A stretch of DNA of 64,000 nucleotides from Karalla daura. Lineage: Eukaryota; Chordata; Actinopteri; Chaetodontiformes; Leiognathidae. Location: positions 13,580,009 to 13,644,008 of the forward strand of contig CM055196.1 in the NCBI GenBank assembly GCA_029224185.1, written 5' to 3'. The first letter of the stretch is position 1. The number at the start of each line of letters is the position of its first letter. The position numbers were made by a program, and so were the translations under genes. The notes beneath the pieces are model-generated. The model did no database searches, was not told where the DNA came from, and saw only the letters and a program-made list of their open reading frames with translations. Shown here in pieces: positions 26,531-38,243 of this stretch.

Positions 26531-27075
26531 GTTTAATGGCACGGTGGAGGAGAAGGTGACTGCTGTGGTTGAATTTTTCTGAGACTTTTTGGTTTTTTTG
26601 AGGGGGTGGGGGATTGGGTAGTGGGGGGTAAACATGTTTATTAAGAATTGTGCCAAGATTAGAGGCAAATTAGCAGGTAATTGGAGACACCTGCAAAACA
26701 AAGGGGAGGATGGAGAGGTGGTAGTGTTGAGAGTGATAAAGCAAGAGCTTCTGGGCTGGCCTCCACCCATTTATTGGTGGGGGGAGGCATTTAAAAAGAG
26801 GGGATTTGGTATGTTGAGAAAATGACTTTTGTCCTCCGCCATGGTGACAGGATCCAGATGCTGCCAAGAGATGTTAATAGAGGGTCAAATTTTGGACAAT
26901 AGTATCCATCATTGCTTTCACAACTGCCTCCATCCTCCAAGCTGAGTGCAGTGTCTGGTTAAAAGAAGAAGAGATGTGCTCCAATTACTGTTTTTGGCAA
27001 AGGCAGCCAGCCATAAACTATACTGTAATTACCGCCCTGCACAGCATTTCTATCATCCTGGGCACATGTGCTCTT
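26531..27075. promoter_or_regulatory. Candidate conserved regulatory block(s)
   Basis: A unique block with GGTAATTGG (about 26676), GACACCTGC, a MEIS-type TGACAG (26845-26850), CCAATTACTG near 26981 and GTAATTACCG near 27025. No coherent frame. Confidence 0.45.
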
Positions 27076-27830
27076 TGCCCAGCACATTTCAACTTTCCTC
27101 CACACGGTCACACTTACACACCTTTACCGCCCACCCCTGTACATCCCCACAGTCCTTAAAATGTCACACATGTTCTCCTCCTTTTTCTTGTTCTTGCTCT
27201 TCTTCTCCATCTTCTCCTTCTCCTTCGTCTTCGTCAACATTACTCATAGGGTGACAGGTGCTGGGCGGACTTTAAACCTGCTGTTTTTCTGTGGGTTTCA
27301 CGACTCATTTGCAGCCTCTGCCTGAGGACATGTCCCTGCTGCTGCAGCCACACACACACACACACACACACACAAAATCACACACAAGCTATATAAGACA
27401 TTATGATTATTATGATTATTGTTGTTGTTGTTATTATTAAAAATACATTATTTTACAATGCAGATTAATAACATTAGTCTAACATTTGTTTAAATAAAAG
27501 CACAGATTTCACATTTAGATTTGAAGAACACATTTTGTTTTATCTGGACTCTACATTTCCATGTATGTATTTTTTTAACCACACCGTTCTGCTTTGTCTG
27601 AATTTATTCAACATATTACACATATTCCACATGTAGAGATTATTCAAAATTCTAATATTTAAATGACTTACTATTTGATTGATTCGTCTTTTGCTGATTT
27701 TCTTAGCCCGTTGATTTGACTTTTTTTTTATCACTCTCTTTTCATTACAGAAAAAGAACTTTTCCTGCAGCCTCTGGCCGTGCCGTGCTGTGTTAGACCA
27801 CATGCAGGGAGCAGGAGGGGGTTTCCTCTC

Positions 27831-27861
<31 letters not shown>

Positions 27862-27969
27862 GCCCTCTGACGCACAGCTCTGCCGCACTTTTGCGGCACC
27901 ATTAGCACTAATGTCAGGCTTAATGTGACCCTCCGGCCCATGCAAAGCACTGTAAATGTGCGTTTGTCC
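27076..27969. other. Intergenic with simple repeats
   Basis: Holds a CTT-rich stretch (27176-27235), a CA tract (27350-27374), GATTATT/GTT repeats (27402-27437) and a CT tract (27826-27861). No gene. Confidence 0.6.
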
Positions 27970-28004
27970 ATATATGTATATATATGTATGTATATATATA
28001 TATG

Positions 28005-28056
<52 letters not shown>

Positions 28057-28059
28057 TAT

Positions 28060-28110
<51 letters not shown>

Positions 28111-28124
28111 TATATATATATATA
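27970..28124. repeat. Long TA microsatellite
   Basis: About 155 bp, mostly TA with TG and GA interruptions. The long tyrosine/isoleucine frames on both strands, including a 217-codon minus-strand frame, are artefacts of it. Confidence 0.98.
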
Positions 28125-28209
28125 ATGTGTTTTATTATGCTTATATTGATGATGCATTTGTGTATACGTGTGTGCGCGCATCTCTCTTTGCATCTGGGGA
28201 TCTTGGACG

Positions 28210-28545
28210 CACCAAGTAGGTGTGATTAGTGCGCGCGGCAGTTTGGGGATGTGTCTGGATTGGGCCTGAGATCAGAGGCTCTGATTGTCTCTTGGTGGAG
28301 ATGGGGTCGCTCTGAGCAATCCCGGCAACTTTTATTGCAATCCGCAGATTGTAATGATGGAGAGCCCTCGATGCGGCGGCGCTGATTACATCAGCCGCTC
28401 TCCGTGTCCACCTTTCATCTCAGGTATTTATTCCAGCTGCTGCAGTCATACGGCCACCATTACAGCGCAGAGATTAACACTCTCCTTCCAGCCACGTATT
28501 GATCTCTGCGCGTACAGTCTGAAGCTATAAAGGCGCCGTTAAAAC
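28210..28545. promoter_or_regulatory. Candidate conserved regulatory element, GC-balanced
   Basis: A non-repetitive block clearly richer in GC and CpG than its surroundings, with paired GATTACATCAGC, GATTGTAATGATGG and AGATTAACAC motifs. It lies between AT-rich stretches. Confidence 0.45.
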
Positions 28546-29450
28546 ACATCCAGATGTTTTCACATTAATATACATTTCCACATTTCTCGCAAACTACTAC
28601 GGAATTCGATAAGATGCGCCACACTGGACGGGGAGGATCGCCTGTGAAAATTCACGAGAACTTTTCAGATCTTGTTTTTTTTTCTTTGACGTGCAAGTAG
28701 AAATATTGTAGCACAAAAATAAATGCTGTGAAAGAAAGTCTGTCTGCATCTAAAATGCCCTTAAGTAAAATTCATATAATATTTGGGGCCGTTTTCTAAT
28801 ATTGCCTTATTTTTTAAATATTATCCAATCATTCATGTACAAGAGGAATTGTGATTTATTTATATTTATTTTATTTCTGTTTATTTCTAAATTATCTGAA
28901 TCATTTTTTATTAAATGTGAAATAATGAGGCACATTAATCAAGTAAATGTACTTAGTTACCACTCTACACAGCTTTACACTGTAATCATAATATTGTCTC
29001 ACTGCATAAGTACAAATTTATTCTGCATTTTTTTTCTTCATAAAATGGATTCTCAGACACATCCAGACTTACCTGTGCAGGATTCAGGCAGCGGACTGTC
29101 CAGTGGAAGTAAAATTCCTGCACCCAATGTACAATGGGAGTAAAAGTATTGTCATACATGCACAGTGAACAAAAAGTATCAAAAGTAAAGAAGATAGAGG
29201 CACAATGATACATACGGAAATTTCACATTGTAGTTGTATTTTGGAACTGTATTTTCAAGGCTAGTGCAGCTCATTAAAAGCATTAATTGATCTTGTTTTA
29301 TTGTATTAAAATACAGCTGTCTAATATAAATGTAATGGAATAACCTAGAATCCTCAAGTAAAATAGCGTAAAACAGCCCTGAAACATAAATATGTGAGTG
29401 AAAGACACTTTTCACCAGAGCAGCTTACAATAAATCCCACTAGTTTGTGA

Positions 29451-29451
<1 letters not shown>
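28546..29451. other. Intergenic, no gene seen
   Basis: AT-rich unique sequence with nothing recognised. Confidence 0.5.
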
Positions 29452-29495
<44 letters not shown>

Positions 29496-29628
29496 CGCGC
29501 GCGTGTGCGTGCACATGTGAGTGTGTGTGCATGTGACTTCCAGCATGTTCTTCTGAGAGTCGTCATCGCTGTGGCTGTGACATATGGTGATGCTTCCTCC
29601 CACAGACTCACCTGACTGATCCTGTCTG

Positions 29629-29663
<35 letters not shown>

Positions 29664-29686
29664 CTATCTCTCTGTCTCTCTCTCTC
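29452..29686. repeat. GT/GC tract (29452-29512) and CT tract (29629-29686)
   Basis: The first tract passes from GT repeats to a pure GC dinucleotide run and back, an alternating purine-pyrimidine sequence. The second is CT-rich with CTTT interruptions. Confidence 0.95.
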
Positions 29687-31445
29687 CCTGGACAGATGAT
29701 ATCACACACACACTGTCTCTCCTGTACAGTCAAACATGTCATCTGACCATGTCATCCTGCTCAACCCAAATATTGTGCATTGTTGGTAAAGAGAGGTCAG
29801 GCTGAGTATTTCAGGCTGTGTTCTGTAATTAAGAATTCATGAAGCAAAGTATAGGTTTACACTACACTCCTGGTTCTGACTGCACCCCCTCCCCTCCCCC
29901 CCCCCCCCCCACCACCTCTACCACTTCCACCTCCCCAAGTGTAATGCTCTGCCCCGCGCCCTCCATGCACACACACACTCACACATTCACACGCACACAC
30001 ACGCACCAACCAGGCAGACAGGCCATCATTCCTAGTGTACTTCCAGCAATGATATCAAAAAAGGTTTTTTGGTCAAGCCAAAGAAAGGTCACTCTAATAA
30101 TACCCAAGGTCAGTGGTGGGAGCCAGCGAGTCTCCCAGTCATTATTCATTTGTTCATGGAGTTAATGACAGTTGCAGGGGGACGAGAACTTGGAGCCGGC
30201 AGCCATGTGATGTCACCAACACATGCCAAGGGATTATGAGGGCAGGCAGGGGACAAGAAGTGTGGATTATACGGGGGGAGAGAGAGAGAGAGAAAGAGAG
30301 AGAAGAGAGAGAGGAAAAAAACAACAACCTTTGCTACTCTGTCACCCTGCTATCCATGTTTACTGCTAGAGTTTGGACAAACATATGCACTGAAAAAATG
30401 AAAAGCTTAAGGGAGCTCAACATTTTAAGGCACTAGATATCTGAGTTTTGAGCTCAAACTCCAGAGTAGTGAAGAAATTAATCTGCAGTTATGGTACCAG
30501 ATTACGTCTCATTCAGTTAATGTATGTGTCCTGTGCAGGAAAACCTGTCAGTCAGATAAGAAACTATTTTGATTTAGTTAGACCATCAATTTTATTTATA
30601 TGTAAAAAATCATGAGAAGGAGAGTATTAATCATGAACAATGTTCCATTTTCATTTTTGCATTGTGAGCTAGCAGTGAAGAGTGGAGGAGACAAATAAAT
30701 AGAGACAAAACAGACAGTTTTTATTCATAGTCCATCATGTTCAACTGGAATCTTCTTTTGGGAGATATTCATCATGTTTAACACCTTCAGTTTGATGAGA
30801 AAGCATGTTTTTATGTTTTTATTCTTGTCAAATCAAACATCATCTCTTAAAAACCATTAAGGCAGTATCACCTGTTCTCCTTTATTTACCTTTAACAGCA
30901 TTTTACAACATTATGCACATGACAGCACTGTTAAGCAGTAACAACACTGGCAGGATAATCTGGAGCACATTGGTCTGTCTCTTTCTCTCTCACACACACA
31001 CACACAGAAAGAGAGAGAGGGAGAGAGAGAGGGAACAATGAACACACCTTATTCAGTCATTGGGCAGCAGCAGTGAACAATGAACCCCTCCCTGCTGTCT
31101 CGCACCGTGTCTGATAATGACCACGTCCACCGCTGCTGACAGCACAGCGCTCCTCTTTTATGACCTACATGAGCATAAAGACGCCTCAGATACAACGTTT
31201 CAGGACAGATATTGAGAACATGATCAGCTGTGCGCAGAAGCACAAATACCTAATACATGGGGTGAAAAATGTCTGAAGGTATAGAGTCCTTTATGTTAGA
31301 GTGGTGTTCAATCAGGGTTAATAAATTTAGACATGACACATGACAGCAGAACTTCGTAAATTTGTGTGAATTTGCTTTACAATGTTTTCACTTCCTACAG
31401 TAGTAGTAGTATTTTTCGATTAAATGACTCCTATGACTGTCACAT
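29687..31445. other. Intergenic with simple repeats
   Basis: Holds a C-run (29885-29910), CA-rich sequence (29966-30003), GA tracts (30278-30314) and a compound CT/CA/GA tract (30983-31033). The rest is unique with no gene. Confidence 0.6.
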
Positions 31446-31680
31446 GTTGCATATGTGTAGATCCATGAGGTTTAATATGGTTCTGCTTTAGGTGCCTAAG
31501 ACTTAAAAAAGTGAAAGGTTTATTCATTGCATACATATGCCACCTGCTTGATACGTGAGGTCAAATCATGTCATTCTGCTGTAGGTGCCTCAAGATAAAG
31601 CTCCAAATGTTGCATATAAGCAGCACCTGCTGGATCCATGAGGTTGAAATGATGTGGTTCTGCTTTAGGTGCCTCAAACA
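31446..31680. repeat. Three-copy degenerate tandem repeat, unit about 80-93 bp
   Basis: Three units begin GTTGCATAT/TTGCATACA/GTTGCATATAA at 31446, 31527 and 31609. Each continues through a (G)GATCCATGAGGT-like block and ends TAGGTGCCT (ends near 31497, 31590 and 31674). Similarity is clear but imperfect. No frame runs through it. Confidence 0.75.
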
Positions 31681-32389
31681 AAAAAAAAAAGTCAACATGT
31701 TGTTTTGTTTAAAGAGCATTCAGTCGCACTTTTGAGTTTGAGTTAGATTTGGGTTCTTTTGCCTTAGAGGCAAAATTATCATCAACGGGAGAACTTGTGG
31801 AGCATCTAAATGTGCAGCAGATACAGTAGATCCCCTGTTTGGGTGTAGGGTCACGGTATAAATATGAGCTGCATTTTGCATTACTTTCAGATGAGTGAAG
31901 CTGTCAGAGCAATAATATGAGCTTTCAGTCCTACTTTCTGCCACTTATCCCCCATTCTCAGACCATGGGGTCATGTGAAAATTGAAAGTGACAGTCAAAG
32001 CAGCATGTTGAACAGGCTGATTGGACTAAGCTGTCATGGCCCAGATCAGAGCTCTTTAACACCAGGCCCATCAGAGGTCTCTCTGTGGAAGATCCCCATA
32101 TAATACAAGGCCCGGGCTGCAGGACAAAACTAAAGCCCTGTCAGAGAAAAGAAAATATTGTATTAATCTGTAACTGCTTAACCACTGGAAACACTACAAA
32201 AGACTGACGTAGAGATCAGGAATAATTAACAAGGAAGACAAAGTTTTTACCAAGTTGTCTGAGTAAAACTTGACAGAATACTTTTTAATAATAAAAACAA
32301 GTGTTGTTTGTGGTGCTTTTCTCCCAAATTAACCGCTAATTTAGTAAATTTTTACCCCCCTTTGTGGCCAATTGGATAGAAATGTTTGT
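31681..32389. other. Intergenic, no gene seen
   Basis: Unique sequence. Part of 32020-32140 has balanced composition and could be regulatory. Confidence 0.5.
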
Positions 32390-32830
32390 ATCACCTGTTT
32401 TGCGGCTCATTTAATGAGCACATGATACTGTCACATGAAAGATCGTTTTTTCCCCTCATCAAAAGCATCGCCTGTCAATTTATATTTTGTTTCATATGCA
32501 GCATCGCATGGAGCTCCGTCAGAAGCAATCAGCTCACCATCATCCACTCAGATGATAATAAATCACGTCATTATCACTTTTACTTGGGTCCATCTTTGAA
32601 ACGGAGGGGCGAATGAAATATTTTTGTCAGGTGGAAGAATAACTTATGATCCTTTAATGTCCCGCTGAGAACCCTTGACAATAATAATACACTGCAGCAG
32701 AAGCACACCAACTACTGAAAAGGCAGAGTGTTAGAAATCTGATGGGATTTGCATATTTTTGCCTCCCCGAGCAAGACACAGGCAAAGGAAATGGCACGTG
32801 AAAAAAGAGGTGGTTCAGAATACACACACC
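32390..32830. promoter_or_regulatory. Candidate conserved regulatory element with a POU octamer
   Basis: A non-repetitive block with CATTTAATGAGC near 32408, AATCACGTCATTATC near 32562 (CRE-like CACGTCA) and a perfect octamer ATTTGCAT (32747-32754). No coding frame of note. Confidence 0.45.
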
Positions 32831-34957
32831 CGTTAGAGTTCACAGGAAGATGGGTGTGTTTCTCTACAACTCTGTTGTGATTGAAAACATAGAGACGTCA
32901 AACTAAAAACCTCTTAAAAATAAAAGAGTTATTATTATTATTATTCTTGCATCTGGAAGGCTTAAAGTCAAGAAGATTAGTAATCAAATAATCCATCACA
33001 ATGTGCTGGTTTGACCCTTGTTCCTGTTCTTTTGAGCCTAACAGTTTCCCTTTAGTTCATTTCTCTCTTTGTCAACAGATTTACTTTACTAAACCATGGG
33101 AAAAAAAAATAAGGACATGAGAAACCTTGGCTGTCAAACCATGTTTGTCCTTGCTCAGCGAGCTCTGTCTGACAATTCTGGAAGCAAAGTGTCAAACCAT
33201 GTTGCTCTGACTGTGGTGTAAAGGTTGGATCATTGCATGTTCAAAGGAGAAGTTGTTTTGAATATAATATTTGTCAATGTTGTTGATGTGAAGCCTGCTT
33301 GGAAGTATACTTTTATTATTCTTGCTCTTGGATCATGTACAGGATAAAGTACACCCTACAAGAACAAACAAAATCATAACAGTTGAGGTTTTTTCTAGAC
33401 TTTGTCACAACATAAATGTTTGTCTTTGTTTTTTTTGTTTTTTTGTAACTCTGAGGTGTTACTGCAAGAATGGAAAGAGCATACCTTATTAGTTTATGTC
33501 GACCTATAGTTACGACAATCCAAGCACTGTAAAAAATATTTTGTACAAAAACATTTTCAGTGTCATTGTGGTATTTAAGTGACATCGGCATTATACTACA
33601 GTACGTCAAAACAATAAACTGATGATATATGATGATATTTCTTGGGTAAGGTTTGCCCAAATAGATAGGTAATGGAAGCAAAACTAAACTCAAGTCGTCT
33701 CTACTGATGGCAAGAATTCCTGTCCACATTTCACACACTTAAACAGTGTTTCCAGTAGTTTACTGTCCTCTAAATATACCAGTAGCACCAACAGTGTAAA
33801 GTCTGAAACAATTAAATAACTAATTGGCATGACCGAAGAGGATTTTCTTCAAAACTTAGGATTGAGTTGGCCTCAACGCAAAAATCGAATGTAGTGTGTG
33901 GTGAGTTATCTTGGCATTTTGAGTTTGATTTTGCAAAAGGATGTAGGAAACAATAAAAGACTAATCAATGTTATGCTAGTTAAGGATTTGCCAGAACTGT
34001 TACAACATAAATGTTTTACATTTTTCTTCAGCTGTGAGCTTTAAATGCAAGCACAACAACTTCTAGAAATTTACCTAAAGGCAGCTTCACATCGGTGTTC
34101 TTGTCCTTCTCTTGTGATTGGCTGAAACAGCTTGCACTGAAGTACAGCAGACTACTCAGGGTCATTACACGTGTGGATAAGAGTGAGAGGACAGATTGTG
34201 TGTGAGTGTATGCCATTGTTTATGTGTTAAAAATCAACTTTTTCCTGCATGCTTTTCATTTGAATCAGTAATGATCATGAACATCCAATGAGTAGCAGTC
34301 ATATCAACTGGATAACTATTATATTTATCACAAGAAAATGCAACAAGAATCCACAGCAAGTCCAAACTCTAACTCCTTGGAGAATGATGATCTGGATGGA
34401 TGAGAATGAATGCTCATGAACTTAATTCATCCCTTGATTAAACTGTAGATATTTTGTCATCTTCCCAGATAAAATTCTTGATCTGATATGTCAGTGCCGC
34501 CACCGTTTTCCACCAGCTCTCTTGAAATAACTATAATATGCTCATTATGGTGAGAACCTGTTCCTCTGCTGCTTGACTACCTCAATGCATGAAACTTGCT
34601 CGTGTGGATTAAAGCGTGTCATGTCAACAAACCTTGTCGTGGAATTGAACAGGTTTGATCATGCTGATAAGACTCAGAAGTTGCATGTGATCACCGAAAA
34701 AATATCAACCAAGTCACAGCAAAGTAGCAGTTTTATATTCTGAGAAATCATTAATAAGGAAGGGTTGAAAAACTGCCTTAATTTCACTTCTTTGTGCCAA
34801 AATGATTTGCATGTTGAAAAGAGGATCCACATTTGAACTAGAAAGATTGAGAGTCATGAAACACTTCTGAGTTGTTTCTCTTCACTGTCAACACACACCC
34901 TGCAAATTAGAGGAGAGTGTAGAGCAGGTTTTGTACATAACATTTCCTCTGTCTCTG

Positions 34958-34961
<4 letters not shown>
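32831..34961. other. Intergenic, no gene seen
   Basis: AT-rich unique sequence. A 140-codon minus-strand frame (33316-33738) has no domain I recognise and is treated as chance. Part of 34420-34800 may be regulatory. Confidence 0.5.
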
Positions 34962-35005
<44 letters not shown>

Positions 35006-35019
35006 ACACACACACACAC
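34962..35019. repeat. CA microsatellite
   Basis: About 58 bp of CA with one CC interruption; a short CT tract follows at 35179-35199. Confidence 0.95.
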
Positions 35020-36895
35020 TGTTGCTTTAATTGTGTGATACATGTTTTAATGTAAGAACAAAAACTTGGGCTCGCCTCCCTCCTCTGAGGGATCAGGTAA
35101 AAAGGCTCCTGGCATCCAAAAAGCACTCGTCGTGTGTCCATCCCCAACATCGCAAATTCTCCAACCCATGTTCATGTTCTCTCTCTCTCTCTCTCTCTTC
35201 CCTTTTTTTCTCTCCCCCTGATTCCACTGATCTGAGCTTGAAATGCGAAGACAGCAAAGCACTAAGCCTTCAAACGTGTGATTTTTTCAAAAGATCTCTA
35301 GAAGCAATCTCTGCCTGACTGACCCCTGACAGCTGCAGATCTCTTTATTTCTCCCTCTGCTGGCACTTCATTTGGTAGAAAAGCTCTCAGATTCACACCT
35401 CTATCGGGCAGCACCAGTGTTTATTATGTGCATGCACACAGAATAGCCTGTACAGTGCACACACCTCAAAGGCATGCATGCCTTTTTAACAAACATCCTG
35501 GAAATTCTGACAAAAAATGTACATTACAGTCCCTTCTGCTGCTCTTTTTCCTCAAATTTACTGCACAACAGGCACAGAAAAAACTGAAACTCAATAAATA
35601 TCATTGTATTGGAATTGGAATCATATTTACAATTTACTTTCCAGAGCCCAGTGTGATCTATGTAGACCTCAGCAATGAAGTGATTCAGTGTGAAATAAAG
35701 AGGTCTACCAGCCTCGTAGCACAAGACCACACATGCATAGTGGAATCTGAAAATCCAGAGACATTTTTTGTTCTGATACACAGGTAGAAAAGTAAGCATC
35801 CTTTACAGTAACAGAATACATCCCTCTGCAGTAACACAAGTTCAAAATATAAAGGTCTCAACATTGGTAATGGAGCGTGGGTCTCTTTCCTCTATAGGTA
35901 AAAAAAAAGCTGACTTCTGACTTCTCTCTTTTATCACAGAAGTTACTCCTAAAATCACTACAATTCTGGTTTAAAAAAAGAAGGCTGAGAAAGCTGCACA
36001 ATGAAAAGATTTGCACCCTTTCGTGATGACATGTTTCGAAATAAACATATACATCCTGTAAGCAGCAGTTAAATTTAAACATACTTTCTGTGAAATGATA
36101 AATGTCCGCACCACAACAGAATTACCTGAACAATAGAATCTGTTCTCATATGTGCTGTGTTTTTGTTTTTTTGTTTTTTTTCTTTATTATGGCAGCTTTT
36201 TCCTCCTGCGGCACAGTGGAGCGCAGGGCTTTCTGCTGCTGCTGCTGCTGGTGCCTCCCTCTGTGGAAATGAGACTGCAGGCTCTATCATTAGATCGGAT
36301 GGCAAGTCTTTATGCAAAGTGTTTTGCATAATTACATACCAAAGCCAGAATAGCCACCCTCAAATTTTATGGGTCACAAAGCATCAACAATTGCCGCATT
36401 ATTGTCCACCAAAGTCCAGCCCCACCAATGACAAGGAATGGGCAAAAAAATAGTAGAAGAAGTAGAAGAAGAAGAAGAAGAGAGGGAGCCTAATCTAAGC
36501 TTGGAGAGATCGCGTTTCCATTCCAGTAGAAAGTAAAGAAGATTACTGCCAAACTTGTTTACATTTAGTTGTAAAGTTCAGAGGACGCAGGGTCTGTCAG
36601 CTCTGAATCCACAACATCATGAGGTGGCTCCAGATGAATCCTCTGCATCCCAAACCTTCTGTACGTATTTAGAGAGACATAGGAAACTTTCTGAGGGAAA
36701 TCACAAACATTATCGCGTGCCTCTGGCCATTGCAGAGCAACTTCAGGAGTGTGTGTGCGTGTGTGTGAGTGTGTGTGTGTGTAAGTGTCTGTGTGGTGGG
36801 CAAAATAATAAGTTGTAGCACTGAAATCAGTGAGGAACACACTCTCTCTGTCTCTCTCTCTCTCTCGCTTTCTCTGTGTGTATGTGTGTGTGTGT
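35020..36895. other. Intergenic with simple repeats
   Basis: Unique sequence with GCT repeats (about 36233-36252), a GAA tract (36452-36482), GT tracts (36749-36782) and a CT/GT tract (36842-36895). No gene. Confidence 0.55.
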
Positions 36896-37170
36896 TTACA
36901 ATATAGCAGCGTCAGTAATTACACCTAATATTGTTAATTATCATTAAATCTGTTTTATTAAATGTCGTGAGATTGGTTTTTGCCATCATCAAGTTCAGAA
37001 ACCTTATTATCACGCTGCTGCTTAATTGATCCAATGTAATGGAGTTATGAAGCTTAGATTTCCAATAAATCTTGCTGCAGTAAAAATAAAAAAAAACTTT
37101 AATGATAATAATCCGATTATATTAATTACATTACAACTTCCGAGGCCCAGAAAAGAGCATAAAGAGCCAA
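36896..37170. promoter_or_regulatory. Candidate conserved regulatory element rich in TAAT cores
   Basis: Within about 275 bp there are AGTAATTACACC, TGTTAATTATCATTAAATC, GCTTAATTGATCC, CTTTAATGATAAT and ATTAATTACATTA. This is a dense set of homeodomain cores in otherwise unique sequence. Confidence 0.45.
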
Positions 37171-38184
37171 GAAACGAGAATTAAAAACGAAAATCAGCAG
37201 AATCGTGTTGTTTTTATTTGTATTTGCAGGGATCCAAAACTAAATAAATAAATAAATAAATCCGTGGTTGCTGCGGGTCGATGGGGCAGTGGAGAGGATT
37301 TAACACGGCGTGGCCACCTGCAACACACACTCTCTCACATACACACTGTTTATACACACATAATAAAACAAGGAAAGACAAAGAGTGGAGGAACACGATT
37401 TTGGTTATTAGGACAATAAAAACTTTGACAATTAGGAAAACAATTTTTCGATAGTTCTTGATTATTTATTTTTATTTGTGCTCATCTGAAAAAGAGAGTG
37501 GAGCTTGAAATCGGATCCGTTGGACATTTTCGATGCATCAGGCTGTCAGAATAAAATATATGAGCAAACAGAGTGGTTTTAATAAAGAAATAAAATCGAA
37601 AGGTCCCCAGGATTGACAGCTCGGAGGTCCTCGGAGCTCGTTGTGCCGCAAATAAACTCTCACTCTCACTGCGTTTTGTCGCGCAATATCTCTGTATTTT
37701 TCCTCCTTTTATTCCTCCACTTAAGCGTGTCCTTTGTTCCTGGAAATAAATGCCAGGATGAGTCGATTTCTGCAAGGTTTCCTGTGGACGTTACCATTTA
37801 AAACGCAGCGTTAGAAGGAAGGAATTTAGACGTTTTGTTCTGGATTATTTTGGGGTATTTTTGAAAAATATTTTCCGACTGGAAAACCTGCACAGAAAAG
37901 CAAAAGGCAAAGCGGAAAGATAAGAAAAGAGAGAAGAGGTGATGGTTGGAGAGTGCGCAGGCAACGCCGCACCTCAGCTGAAGAGAAATGTGCAGAATAG
38001 CGCCATCTCGCTGTAGCGGACGGACCTGCCCTCGCCGTTATATATTTAATTATTATTTCACGGATCCTTTCTCAGGTCTGGTGTGAAGCCGGCTCCTCAG
38101 CTCGGTGCTGACCGTCGTGAGGGCGCAAGGCCCGGCTACAACAACGGCCCGGACACTGCAGTCTGTGTTCATTAGTGCAGAGAT
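37171..38184. other. Unique sequence downstream of nr2f2, possible regulatory blocks
   Basis: An AAAT tetranucleotide tract lies at 37238-37261. The stretch 37480-38100 is non-repetitive, contains GATTGACAGC near 37611 (PBX/MEIS-like), and CpGs become frequent toward 38150. No gene. Confidence 0.5.
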
Positions 38185-38243
38185 GGGGGGTGGGATGGAG
38201 GGGTGGGGTCCCGGGACCTGCAGGAGGGAGGGGGGAGGGAGGG
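38185..38243 (+). other. Two G-quadruplex-forming tracts
   Basis: The first (38185-38208) has G-runs of 6, 3, 4 and 4 with short loops. The second (38226-38243) is GGG-A-GGGGGG-A-GGG-A-GGG, an ideal four-run motif with single-base loops. Both put the G-rich strand on plus, opposite nr2f2. Confidence 0.6.

Noticed and set aside
27540..28193. 217-codon minus-strand frame
   Set aside because: Most of it reads a TA and CT microsatellite as Tyr/Ile and Arg/Glu repeats. No gene.
31446..31680. CRISPR array
   Set aside because: Only three degenerate units of about 80-93 bp in a eukaryotic genome; it has none of the repeat-spacer regularity of CRISPR.
33316..33738. 140-codon minus-strand frame
   Set aside because: Contains a Lys-rich part from a poly-T run; no family resemblance.
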